Positions 7,364 to 15,304 are shown, numbered from the stretch's first letter. The stretch is DNA of 15,853 nt from CAZTJA01 sp964613745 (GCA_964613745.1 CAZTJA010000069.1:1-15853); one strand, 5' to 3'. The notes: a model not told the origin generated them from the letters alone. Numbers and translations: made by a program.

Positions 7364-8407
7364 TCATGTCTTGAGCAAAGAGATGTAAGCACTCATTCCC
7401 GCACCAAATCCGAGCATCAAAATCAATTTGTTTGGAGGCGGATTATCCCCCAAACAATCCGAGAGTACAAACCAGAGCGTAGGCGAAGACATATTTCCAT
7501 ATTTTCTTAAAACATTGCGGCTGGATTCTAAAAATTCCTCTTTCAGGTCAAGCTGCTTCTTTATCTCGTCTATTATGCGTTGCCCTCCGGGATGTATAAC
7601 CCAATCCGTAATTTCATCTTTGCAAAGACCCATCTTATCCAAGAATTCCGTAACAAAGTACGATGCAATGCTGCCGACCTTTGTGGGAAGATCAGAAGAC
7701 AGCTGATTATGAAGATCTCCATTTACATGTACGTATCGAACATCTTCACGAAATTCCGGATACATCCGACTTTCCCCGGCAAGAACCTTCACACCTACTT
7801 TTCGGTCACAGATAACCGCAGCGGCCGCTCCGTCTGAAAAAATGGCATTGGAAACCAGTAAGCTTGGAGAATCCCCAATCTGGAAAGTTGCGGAACATAT
7901 CTCCACTGAAACAAGAAGGTATATACCTTTGGTCTGTTCCGCCATTGCAGAACATAACTGCAAATTTGGAAGAGATCCGCCGCATCCTGAACCGACCAGA
8001 TCAAAACACTTCACTTGAGGAGATAAATTTAAACGTTCCAACAGGTAAGTTGATAATCCCGGGCAGAGATATCCCGTACAGGTGTTCACCAGTATACCGT
8101 TTATTTCCTCGTAACGAATATCGGTTCTGCCGACAGCCGATCGCACCGCCTCTTCGGCTAGATTTACGGCTTGGGCAGTAAATCTTTCTATGCGATCATT
8201 TCTGTTTTCATTTAGCAAGGCATCAGCTTCTTCTATTGCAAAATGCCTGTTGGATATACTGGGGTGTCTCAAGAGCCTTGTTATGAAGGCGATACTCCTT
8301 CGAGATACACTGTCCCGATAATTATTCTCGAACCAAGTAGATGCCTGGAGCTGAGTGGCGGAAAATTTTGGGACAGCCAATCCGATTGAAGCAATGTGCG
8401 CAGTCAT
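7364..8407 (-). CDS. Type III polyketide synthase-like (chalcone/stilbene synthase family) enzyme
   Basis: This 347-residue thiolase-fold condensing enzyme has all three expected catalytic residues of type III polyketide synthases. Cys142 is in DLVGSGCGGSLPN, His272 in WVIHPGGQRIID and Asn305 in KYGNMSSPTLWFVL. The block NTCTGYLCPGLSTYLLERL is also typical. Such enzymes extend an acyl-CoA starter with malonyl-CoA and cyclise it, giving alkylpyrones, alkylresorcinols or related compounds; the starter and product cannot be read from sequence. The start ATG at 8407 shares its first base with the stop of the radical SAM gene (TAATG), implying translational coupling. An upstream ATG at 8464 would overlap that gene by 58 bases and add 19 non-conserved residues. 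A KAS III-like (FabH) enzyme is the alternative, but the HPGG and GNMSSPT spacing favours type III PKS. Confidence 0.82.
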   Translation of the reverse strand: MTAHIASIGLAVPKFSATQLQASTWFENNYRDSVSRRSIAFITRLLRHPSISNRHFAIEEADALLNENRNDRIERFTAQAVNLAEEAVRSAVGRTDIRYEEINGILVNTCTGYLCPGLSTYLLERLNLSPQVKCFDLVGSGCGGSLPNLQLCSAMAEQTKGIYLLVSVEICSATFQIGDSPSLLVSNAIFSDGAAAAVICDRKVGVKVLAGESRMYPEFREDVRYVHVNGDLHNQLSSDLPTKVGSIASYFVTEFLDKMGLCKDEITDWVIHPGGQRIIDEIKKQLDLKEEFLESSRNVLRKYGNMSSPTLWFVLSDCLGDNPPPNKLILMLGFGAGMSAYISLLKT

Positions 8408-9834
8408 TATTTGTACATTCTTAGGAATTTCAATATTCGTCGGATTTGACCGGTGTAACGCCACAGAGGAGGTCGCATTCCTAATCGGTGGGAAATCTTT
8501 AAAACCGATTGTAATAGATCCAGAGGCAATTCATCGGATGAAATAAAATTTGGATTATCTCTGACCGCTCGATCAACCAGATCATTAATCACATGTTTGC
8601 TCAAGCCCGGGGTGACATAGAAAACCGGATCCAGAAATGAATCGAGCCCGGGAGAAATTATACCTTCGTCTTTGGCCCGAGTTTCAAGTTGAGTTCCCGG
8701 ATATATTCTCAAACCGATATTGAAAAATGCGGCATCATGCTTTCGTACGATCTTGGAAGCAAAATCTAGTGTTTTCTTGACGCTGTCTTCCGTCTCGCCG
8801 GGACCTCCAAGCAAGAAAATCCAGCAGCACGGAATATCGTGCTGAGCTACAATTCGAGAACACGTTTCCAAATGTCTCAAAGTATAATTTTTCCCGAGCC
8901 CCGTTAGTACCTGGTCTGATGAGCTTTCTGCCGTAATCCCTATTCCGGTGAAGGAAGCTGCTTCCATTACCCTTAGGAGTTGGTCGTCCACAAACGCGGG
9001 ATTCAGTTCCATGCTTTGGAACCGAGCATTGACACCGGCCTGCTTTATGGCGACACAAATTTCACGTGCATGGGAGTAAGGTGAATTAAAAACGTTGTCC
9101 ACGAATTCGAAATCGTTTAACCCTGAATCGATGTGGTTGGTTATCGTGGATATGACATCGGGCACAGGCGCAATTTGGTATTCGCGACCTTCCGCAAGCC
9201 CATATGTGCAATAAATGCAGTTGAACGGGCATCCGGACTTAGTACGTATAGGAACGGAAGCAGATAAAGATAAATACTGTTCAGGTTTAATCCACCTTCG
9301 GAAATCAGGTCTCACGGAATTTTGGGGTAAGCGCTTGGTTGGGGTAGGTCCGCACCTAACGAAGTTCTCCGATTTAACCATCATACCCGGAACTACGTTC
9401 GACGATGAGTTTCCGTCCAAGTGCTTCAAATACTCGGGAAATACTGAAGTGCCTTCTCCAACACAGGCCGAATCAGCTTCCGTGTACATGAGGAGCTCTT
9501 GCGGCATGACCAGAACAGCCGCTCCTCCAATGACCACATGAGCTGGGGAGTGCCTGCGAGCCTGAAGTATAATATTCCGCGCCAATTCGAAATAGGTCTG
9601 TGTATCAAAAATATTGTTGTTATCAATATTTCTGATGGAAATGCCCAAGACGTCCGGCTGAAAATCTATAATTTTCTTAATGGAGCTATCCAGAGCATTG
9701 TCATCGAAGGTCAGATCCAGCAAATCTACGTCGTGCCCGCTGTCAGAAACCGACTGAGCTACTATTGAAGCTCCGTAAGGGATTACTGGGATGGGCTGTC
9801 TACACCTGTTGGTGCTAATTATGAGTACTTTCAT
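8407..9834 (-). CDS. Radical SAM protein with B12-binding-like N-terminal domain
   Basis: This 475-residue protein has an N-terminal Rossmann-like domain (about residues 1-150) of the kind called B12-binding in radical SAM proteins: MKVLIISTNR, DVLGISIRNID, VVIGGAAVLVMP, ACVGEGTSVFPEYL. A canonical radical SAM domain follows, with the 4Fe-4S motif CPFNCIYC (Cys202, Cys206, Cys209). Later segments such as GIGITAESSSDQVL, IFLLGGPGETEDS and LRIYPGTQLE fit the partial TIM barrel. The classic DxHxxG cobalamin-ligand motif is absent, as in many members, so base-off B12 binding is not assured. I start at ATG 9834, where homologous proteins begin; an ATG at 9885 adds 17 residues, and neither has a strong Shine-Dalgarno. 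Coupled to the type III PKS downstream, it may modify the polyketide or lipid by radical chemistry such as methylation or C-C bond formation. Confidence 0.85.
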   Translation of the reverse strand: MKVLIISTNRCRQPIPVIPYGASIVAQSVSDSGHDVDLLDLTFDDNALDSSIKKIIDFQPDVLGISIRNIDNNNIFDTQTYFELARNIILQARRHSPAHVVIGGAAVLVMPQELLMYTEADSACVGEGTSVFPEYLKHLDGNSSSNVVPGMMVKSENFVRCGPTPTKRLPQNSVRPDFRRWIKPEQYLSLSASVPIRTKSGCPFNCIYCTYGLAEGREYQIAPVPDVISTITNHIDSGLNDFEFVDNVFNSPYSHAREICVAIKQAGVNARFQSMELNPAFVDDQLLRVMEAASFTGIGITAESSSDQVLTGLGKNYTLRHLETCSRIVAQHDIPCCWIFLLGGPGETEDSVKKTLDFASKIVRKHDAAFFNIGLRIYPGTQLETRAKDEGIISPGLDSFLDPVFYVTPGLSKHVINDLVDRAVRDNPNFISSDELPLDLLQSVLKISHRLGMRPPLWRYTGQIRRILKFLRMYK

Positions 9835-9916
9835 AAATATTAATTCACATGCATTTAGCAGAACGGCATTAATTGAAAGGAACATACAACTACATAGTAG
9901 GTGATTGTAGCAACGT

Positions 9917-9950
9917 AAAAAGTTCCTGAGTTAAAGGGGAAACGATCAGG
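9917..9950 (-). terminator. Weak candidate terminator after lspA
   Basis: On the minus strand CCTGA (overlapping the lspA stop codon) and TCAGG can pair across a 16-base loop. The sequence is followed within a few bases by TTTTT (complement of 9917-9921). The five-pair stem and long loop make this a poor intrinsic terminator, but nothing better is visible before the radical SAM gene. Confidence 0.2.
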
Positions 9951-10413
9951 CTTCTTTATACATACTGAGAATGATGAGACTTGCAGCAAGGCATAAAGCA
10001 GAATCAGCTACATTGAAGGCGGGCCAATGATAATTTCCTATGTGGAAATCCAAAAAATCTATTACTTCGCCGTGAAGAAGACGATCAATGAGATTTCCCG
10101 ATGTTCCTCCGAAGAAAAACCCCAGACCTGAGATGAATAAAAGTTTTTCGGCCTGGGATTTATAAAGAAGAACAAGGATTGCAAGCAAAGCAGTTACAGA
10201 GATAAAGATGAAGAGATATGAAACCAGGAAACCGGATTCCGAGAGAAACCCGAATGCCGCTCCAGGGTTTCTCACATGTACGATATTGAACCATCCCTGA
10301 ATCCAAGCAAATCCGTCATTGAGTCCAATCCTGGACACTACGAAGAACTTAGACAATTGATCCAGAACTATTACTGAAAGTGCAATAGAAACGAAAAGCC
10401 GGTACTTTCTCAT
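9946..10413 (-). CDS. lspA: Lipoprotein signal peptidase (prolipoprotein signal peptidase II)
   Basis: This 155-residue inner-membrane aspartyl protease has about four transmembrane helices and a normal length for LspA. It cleaves the signal peptide of diacylglyceryl-modified prolipoproteins just before the lipidated cysteine. Family landmarks are present: DQLSKFFV near residue 18, VRNPGAAFG near residues 47-55, and GNLIDRLLHGEVIDF and FNVADSA. The last two carry the catalytic aspartates Asp119 and Asp137, spaced by 18 residues as in Escherichia coli. It starts 14 bases after the ileS stop, with GAGG upstream, forming the ileS-lspA pair common in Gram-negative bacteria. A predicted lipoprotein that would be its substrate is encoded divergently at 13369-14997. 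Confidence 0.97.
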   Translation of the reverse strand: MRKYRLFVSIALSVIVLDQLSKFFVVSRIGLNDGFAWIQGWFNIVHVRNPGAAFGFLSESGFLVSYLFIFISVTALLAILVLLYKSQAEKLLFISGLGFFFGGTSGNLIDRLLHGEVIDFLDFHIGNYHWPAFNVADSALCLAASLIILSMYKEA

Positions 10414-10427
10414 TGACCGGCGGATCC

Positions 10428-13229
10428 TCAGTCCTGCCCCTGTTCGGTGAAACCTGATTCAATAAGCACGCCGGCACATCTTGGGCACACTTCCGGAATC
10501 CTCTCGTTGGTCCCGGCATCCATTTTCCACATCCAACATCGGGGACATTTTGATCCGTCGGCTCTTTGAACCGTAACACGATACGGCACATCTTCAGATA
10601 CTTCGGTCGAATCAATCTGCCTCAGTTCCAATTGTGACACGATGAAAAAGCCTTCGGGATCACGAGTCTGATGTATGATGTTTATAAAATCCGCGGGAGC
10701 CTCAATCAGTAATTTTGCTTCCAATGAAGAGCCTATTAGCTTTGAAGCTCTAGCTTCCTCCAAAGCTTTGGAAACACTGCTTCTCAAAACAAGCAACTTA
10801 TCCCAGTCGTTTCGCTTTTCACTAGAAAGTTCAAAGCTGGAATCCGGTTCTGGAAATCCCGTTCCGTGTACTCCAATCCCATTGTCGTCTTTCGAAAATG
10901 CAGACCAGATTTCTTCAGATGTAAACGTAAGTATAGGAGCCATTAACCGGACCAGGGCGGATAGTATCTTGTACAGGGCGGTTTGTGCGGACCTGCGGAT
11001 CAAACCATCGGTCTTCTCAACGTATAAACGATCCTTAATGATGTCCAGATACAGGGACGAGAGATCTACCGTACAGTAGTTATACAAAGTATGAAAAACG
11101 ACGTGGAACTCAAATTCTTCGTACGCATTCGTGACTCGCCGGATTATCGAATTTAAGCGATCTAAAGCGAATAGATCCAAGTCCAACATGTCTTTGGCCG
11201 CTAATGCATCCTTGTTGGGATCAAAATCCGATAAATTCCCCAGCAGGAATCTGCATGTGTTTCGGATCCTACGATAAGCTTCGGAAAGTCTGTCGAGTAT
11301 CTCCGGAGAAATCCGGATATCATCTCTGTAGTCTTCAGCCGACACCCAAAGTCTCAAAATATCGGCCCCGAATTTACCAATAATCTCCTGTGGTTGAATC
11401 ACGTTTCCCAGTGATTTGGACATCTTTTTGCCTTGACCGTCAACAACGAATCCGTGGGTTAAAACGCTGCCATAAGGAGCCTTTCCCCTTGTGCCTGTTG
11501 AAGTCAAAAGAGCGCTGTGAAACCAGCCTCTATGTTGATCTGAACCTTCGAGATACATATCGCAAGGATATTTGAGGTTGGGTCTTTCTTCGCAAACGGC
11601 CGCCCAACTTACCCCCGAATCAAACCAAACATCAAGAATGTCCGTTTCCTTTACAAAAGATGATCCATTGCACTTAGAGCATTTTGCACCAGGTGGGAGC
11701 AGGTCGACTGCATCAGCTTCGAACCAAATGTCGGCACCTTTCTCTTCGAATAATGAAACGGCCTTGTCAAAAAGCTCAGGTGGAGCAAACACCTCGTCAC
11801 AATCTGCGCACCTAAGAGCGGTGATAGGCACCCCCCAGCTCCGCTGTCGTGATATGCACCAGTCCGGACGATGTTCGATCATTCCGTAAATTCTGTCGCG
11901 GCCCCATCTTGGAATCCACGTAACCGAATCAATATTCTTGAGAGCGTTTTTTCTCAGGCCGGTTTTCTCCATAGAGATGAACCATTGATGCGTAGCTCTG
12001 AAAATGACGGGTTTCTTGCAGCGCCAACAATGAGGGTAGCTATGCTGCATTGTCTCCGACCCTAAGAGCGCTCCCATTTCGTCCAGCTTTGCAATAATGT
12101 CTTTGTTTGCATCAAATACGAATTTACCTGCAAAATGATCAACTTCATTGGTGAATATGCCGCGATCGTTTACGGGGGCATACACTTCGATGCCGTACTT
12201 AAGGCCGACTTCATAGTCCTCTTGACCATGCCCCGGCGCTATGTGAACGCAGCCGGTTCCCGTATCCAGAGTGACGAATGGAGCATTTATGATTTGAGAA
12301 TTTCGGTCATAGAGTGGATGCTTGCAATGCAAGCCTTCCAATGTGCTGCCCTTGAAAGTAGAGATTATCTTGTAGTCACTAAAGGAAAAGGCCTCCATGC
12401 TGATCGGAACGAGTCGTTCTGCGAGAATATAAATTGTGTCCTTAACCAGCACTGCTGCGTAGGATTCATCAGGATGTAGTGCTATGGCGAGGTTTGCAGG
12501 AATAGTCCATGGAGTCGTCGTCCAAATAACTACGTAGACGTCCTGGCCTTGAATACCTTCAATTTTACTCGAAAAGTCATCTACCGCTCGGAACCGGACA
12601 TAAATAGAAGGAGCGGAAGAATCCGCGTACTCAACTTCTGCCTCAGCTAGTGCCGTCACACATGAGGAACACCAGTAGACCGGCTTCTTTCCCCTATATA
12701 CGGCTCCCGTTTGGAAGAAATTCCCCAATTCTCGAGCAATAATAGCTTGATATCGATAGTTCATGGTCAGGTAAGGGTCATCCCATTCACCAAAAACACC
12801 AAGTCGCTTAAACTCCTCTTTCTGGATTTGTATGAATTTCTCGGCGTATTTTCTGCATTGCCGACGAACCTGAACAGCCGACATTTGAGCTTTCTTGGAC
12901 CCCAACTCTTTGTCCACTTGATGTTCTATAGGCAAGCCGTGGCAATCCCATCCGGGAACGTAATCGGAATCGTATCCGGCCATAAAGCGAGACTTCACAA
13001 TCATGTCTTTCAAAATCTTGTTGAGTGCCGTACCCAGATGTATGTGCCCGTTAGCGTAGGGAGGTCCATCGTGCAAAATGTACTTGGTGCGTCCGCGACT
13101 CAATTCTAGAATCCGCTTGTATGTTTGTTCGGTCTCCCATTTTTGAAGTATTTCAGGTTCACGTTTGGGGAGATTGGCTTTCATCGGAAACGACGTTTTA
13201 GGTAAATTGAGCGTGTTTTTGAAATCCAT
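10428..13229 (-). CDS. ileS: Isoleucyl-tRNA synthetase
   Basis: This 933-residue class I aminoacyl-tRNA synthetase is close to the usual bacterial length. It charges tRNA-Ile with isoleucine and edits valine. It opens with TLNLPKTSFPMKANLPKREP. It has the HIGH-type motif HLGT at residues 64-67 within PPYANGHIHLGTALN, the editing-domain signature WTTTPWTIPANLA from residue 236, and KMSKS at residues 602-606. The C-terminal zinc finger has two CxxC pairs (CPRCWMW and CPRCAG). All catalytic motifs are intact. The start at 13229 has GGAGG 11 bases upstream. It heads the ileS-lspA unit. I see no T-box-like leader; the upstream region is about 140 bases and holds a simple promoter. Confidence 0.98.
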   Translation of the reverse strand: MDFKNTLNLPKTSFPMKANLPKREPEILQKWETEQTYKRILELSRGRTKYILHDGPPYANGHIHLGTALNKILKDMIVKSRFMAGYDSDYVPGWDCHGLPIEHQVDKELGSKKAQMSAVQVRRQCRKYAEKFIQIQKEEFKRLGVFGEWDDPYLTMNYRYQAIIARELGNFFQTGAVYRGKKPVYWCSSCVTALAEAEVEYADSSAPSIYVRFRAVDDFSSKIEGIQGQDVYVVIWTTTPWTIPANLAIALHPDESYAAVLVKDTIYILAERLVPISMEAFSFSDYKIISTFKGSTLEGLHCKHPLYDRNSQIINAPFVTLDTGTGCVHIAPGHGQEDYEVGLKYGIEVYAPVNDRGIFTNEVDHFAGKFVFDANKDIIAKLDEMGALLGSETMQHSYPHCWRCKKPVIFRATHQWFISMEKTGLRKNALKNIDSVTWIPRWGRDRIYGMIEHRPDWCISRQRSWGVPITALRCADCDEVFAPPELFDKAVSLFEEKGADIWFEADAVDLLPPGAKCSKCNGSSFVKETDILDVWFDSGVSWAAVCEERPNLKYPCDMYLEGSDQHRGWFHSALLTSTGTRGKAPYGSVLTHGFVVDGQGKKMSKSLGNVIQPQEIIGKFGADILRLWVSAEDYRDDIRISPEILDRLSEAYRRIRNTCRFLLGNLSDFDPNKDALAAKDMLDLDLFALDRLNSIIRRVTNAYEEFEFHVVFHTLYNYCTVDLSSLYLDIIKDRLYVEKTDGLIRRSAQTALYKILSALVRLMAPILTFTSEEIWSAFSKDDNGIGVHGTGFPEPDSSFELSSEKRNDWDKLLVLRSSVSKALEEARASKLIGSSLEAKLLIEAPADFINIIHQTRDPEGFFIVSQLELRQIDSTEVSEDVPYRVTVQRADGSKCPRCWMWKMDAGTNERIPEVCPRCAGVLIESGFTEQGQD

Positions 13230-13296
13230 GAGTATAGAAACCTCCGTCTGAGGAAAGCGGCTGAGTGATCAAGGGTACCTATGTTTCAACCAAACA

Positions 13297-13325
13297 AAGT
13301 TAGACGAGAGTTGGGTTGAAGTCAA
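13297..13325 (-). promoter_or_regulatory. Probable sigma-70 promoter of ileS-lspA
   Basis: On the minus strand TTGACT (complement of 13320-13325, five of six -35 positions) is followed after 17 bases by TAACTT (complement of 13297-13302, three of six -10 positions). It lies about 65 bases from the ileS ATG. The -35 box lies inside an inverted repeat, GTTGA-AG-TCAAC at 13315-13326, which could be an operator half-site pair. Confidence 0.35.
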
Positions 13326-13368
13326 CAACGCGACCCATGATTTAAACAGGCATATAGGGTTTCCTGCG

Positions 13369-14997
13369 ATGTCTTTGATAATTACGGATGGATCAGCTAT
13401 TCTGATTGTGTCCGGTTCTCAATTAAGGAATGCAAACGGGACCCTGATAGTAGGCCAGAACCATTGCTGTGGGGTATTCTTGAGCGTCAGATTCGCTTTC
13501 TACTTCAGAACAACACTCCGATCATTTCTTCTTTTGATTGTTTGCAGTTTTCTTTCATCATGCTTCATACACAACATCACCGAAAGCGCGCCCGATCCGG
13601 CAGTTTTGGCTAAAGGAGCTGGTACAATAGATAAGCTGGCCTTTAAAGAAGCATGGTACGGCATGTATTTTCAGGAAGACAAAGTGGGTTACAGCCATTT
13701 CAAGATTGAGAATTCCGGTGAAAATTTCGTCATTTCAAATGAGTCTCAAATGAGGCTCACTGCCATGAAAAAAACAAACGAAATTTCAATGCAGGAGAAG
13801 GTTCATGTCCGGCCCGACCTCAGCCTTGTATCCTTCGAATCCGACGTCAAAATGAACGACAAGAAATTGCATATGACAGGCAAGTCTCAGGCCGACTTAT
13901 TCATCCTTGAAATAGACGTCGAAGGGGAGAAGCTGGTCCGTGAATATCCTCTCCAGGAAAAGATTTATCATACTAGTGCTATTTCACTCATGCCTGCTTT
14001 GAGGGGAATACAAGATGGAAAAAAATACACATTCGGAGTGTTCAATCCTGAAAAGCAGGGATTAGAAAATGTTGAGCAGACAATTGCCTCGGTCAAAGGC
14101 AGTCCCGGCCCTGAAGGCGCAGTCTGGAGTGTTACAAACAATTATGGGAAATCGGTCGTGAAATCGTGGCTTGATAATAAAGGGCGAACCGTTCTTGAAA
14201 AGACGTTGGATGGAGCTCTTATCACAATTCTGGAAGACGAGGCCACCGTCAAAAAGTTTCTGGAAAAAAAAACGGCAGGTAAAGACCTGATTCTGGACTT
14301 TAGCCTTATCAAGATTTCGAAGCCGTTGCCTCATCCCGAAAAACTGAAGTTTCTCAAAGTACAAATGAGCGGAATAGATTCCAAGCTTATTCCTGAAGAT
14401 CACAGGCAAAAGCTTGTCAAAGCTGATGAAGAATCGAAAGACTTTAAGTTGACGGTTGGTATTGAGGACATCAAGGAGCTGAAAAAACGATCCAGTGACT
14501 TAATGGCACAAACAAACCTCGATCAATACCTGGCCCCGTCTATGACCATACAATCCAGTCACCCCGAGATAATTGATCACGCCAACAAGATTCTTAAAGG
14601 CACAAATGCTCCTTTCGATAAAATCTCCAGACTGGTGAAATGGACCGCTTCCAACATACGGAGCAAAATGCAGGATTCATTTACTGCGCTTACGGTGCTG
14701 CGATCAAGAGAGGGGGAATGTCAAGCTCATGCGAACTTGTATACGGCCATGGCCCGATCGCAGAATATTCCTACCCGTGTGATCACCGGTTTAGTATATT
14801 CGGAGGGTAACGGGTTCATGTACCATGCGTGGGCTGAATCATATCTCGACGGATGGATTTCTATAGATCCCACACTGAACCAGATTCCATCAGATGCTAC
14901 GCATATAAAAATTTCAGCCGGCGATTCTTCTGATGAGGCGCCTACTCTTTTCAAAATAATGGGAAAGCTTAAGATGGAAGTAATAGAATTTAAATAG
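13369..14997 (+). CDS. Predicted lipoprotein with transglutaminase-like (papain-fold) domain
   Basis: This is a protein of up to 542 residues. The N-terminal region contains a lipoprotein signal, TLRSFLLLIVCSFLSSC, with lipobox LSSC and the lipidated Cys at residue 65 counted from ATG 13369. Counting from an in-frame TTG at 13480 (preceded by GTGGGG), the Cys would be residue 28, a normal signal length. ATG 13369 has AGGG upstream but would add 37 residues, so the true start is uncertain. Residues about 95-290 hold a beta-rich domain beginning WYGMYFQEDKVGYSHF. Residues about 390-515 are a transglutaminase core with the triad Cys451 (GECQAHANLY), His486 (MYHAWAESY) and Asp500 (WISIDPTLN). The triad suggests an active cysteine enzyme, crosslinking or proteolytic, in the periplasm or on the outer membrane. 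Its substrate is unknown. It is divergent from ileS and upstream of the selenoprotein gene, from which it is 66 bases away. Confidence 0.85.
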   Translation: MSLIITDGSAILIVSGSQLRNANGTLIVGQNHCCGVFLSVRFAFYFRTTLRSFLLLIVCSFLSSCFIHNITESAPDPAVLAKGAGTIDKLAFKEAWYGMYFQEDKVGYSHFKIENSGENFVISNESQMRLTAMKKTNEISMQEKVHVRPDLSLVSFESDVKMNDKKLHMTGKSQADLFILEIDVEGEKLVREYPLQEKIYHTSAISLMPALRGIQDGKKYTFGVFNPEKQGLENVEQTIASVKGSPGPEGAVWSVTNNYGKSVVKSWLDNKGRTVLEKTLDGALITILEDEATVKKFLEKKTAGKDLILDFSLIKISKPLPHPEKLKFLKVQMSGIDSKLIPEDHRQKLVKADEESKDFKLTVGIEDIKELKKRSSDLMAQTNLDQYLAPSMTIQSSHPEIIDHANKILKGTNAPFDKISRLVKWTASNIRSKMQDSFTALTVLRSREGECQAHANLYTAMARSQNIPTRVITGLVYSEGNGFMYHAWAESYLDGWISIDPTLNQIPSDATHIKISAGDSSDEAPTLFKIMGKLKMEVIEFK

Positions 14998-15051
14998 GTA
15001 AGACCTCGGATTCGGTAGAATTTCTAATTCAGCACGTATTTTTTTGATTTT

Positions 15052-15056
15052 GGAGG
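15052..15056 (+). promoter_or_regulatory. Strong Shine-Dalgarno GGAGG that fixes the selenoprotein start
   Basis: GGAGG ends 7 bases before ATG 15064. This is the best ribosome-binding site in the window. A strong site in front of a frame that meets TGA after 11 codons is one reason to read that TGA as selenocysteine rather than stop. Confidence 0.7.
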
Positions 15057-15063
15057 TTGCGTA

Positions 15064-15294
15064 ATGGATTTATGCAAGATTACTTACTGCGGCATGTGAA
15101 ATTATGAACCTAGAGCCGCCGGTCTGGCGGAAGAGCTTGAACAGCAACTTGGTTTGAAGTCTGAGCTGGTCCGCTCAAGCGGAGGAATATTTGAGATTGA
15201 GTTTGAGGGTAAGCTTGTGTTTTCGAAAAAAAATCAACATCGATTTCCCAGAGACGGGGAAGTTGTGAACCTTATTAGAACTAGAATGCCTTAG
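15064..15294 (+). CDS. SelW/Rdx-family selenoprotein with in-frame UGA (selenocysteine)
   Basis: The frame from ATG 15064 reads 76 codons to TAG 15292-15294, with one internal TGA at codon 12 (15097-15099). Translated with selenocysteine, the start is MDLCKITYCGMUNYEPRA. This is the thioredoxin-like redox motif CxxU (Cys9-Gly-Met-Sec12) after a first beta strand, exactly where SelW/SelT/SelH (Rdx) proteins carry CxxC or CxxU. After the UGA the family pattern continues: AAGLAEELEQQLG helix, GGIFEIEFEGKLVFSKK, then RFPRDGEVVNLIR, matching the G-x-F-E-V...G-x-L-x-x-S-K-K...R-F-P core of bacterial Rdx proteins. Length is normal for the family. It is a probable small cytoplasmic thiol/selenol oxidoreductase of unknown partner. 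GGAGG lies 7 bases upstream and a SECIS-like hairpin follows the UGA. Conventional callers would miss or truncate it. A true stop (pseudogene) is the alternative, but conservation on both sides argues against it. Confidence 0.9.
15097..15137 (+). promoter_or_regulatory. Bacterial SECIS-like element (UGA plus downstream hairpin)
   Basis: After UGA 15097-15099, CCGCC (15116-15120) pairs perfectly with GGCGG (15126-15130) around the loop GGTCT (15121-15125). The loop begins 21 bases after the UGA, within the range seen for bacterial selenocysteine insertion elements, and starts with G. The same GGUC loop core occurs in the Escherichia coli fdhF element. An alternative register uses AGC/GCT (15114-15116 with 15135-15137) as a lower stem. 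SelB would bind the apical loop to deliver selenocysteinyl-tRNA. Confidence 0.75.
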
Positions 15295-15304
15295 GTCCGG
15301 TGAC

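Noticed and set aside
13230..13368. T-box riboswitch upstream of ileS
   Set aside because: The leader is only about 70-140 bases, and I see no T-box sequence or antiterminator/terminator pair.
15018..15046. GAATT-TCT-AATTC followed by a T-run as an intrinsic terminator after the transglutaminase gene
   Set aside because: The stem is short and entirely A/T rich except for its ends, and the T-run is not directly after it. It is too weak to call.
15064..15099. Reading the TGA at 15097-15099 as a true stop, giving an 11-residue peptide or a pseudogene
   Set aside because: The frame after the TGA is open to a normal family length and keeps SelW/Rdx core residues. The TGA sits exactly at the redox position, and a SECIS-like hairpin follows.
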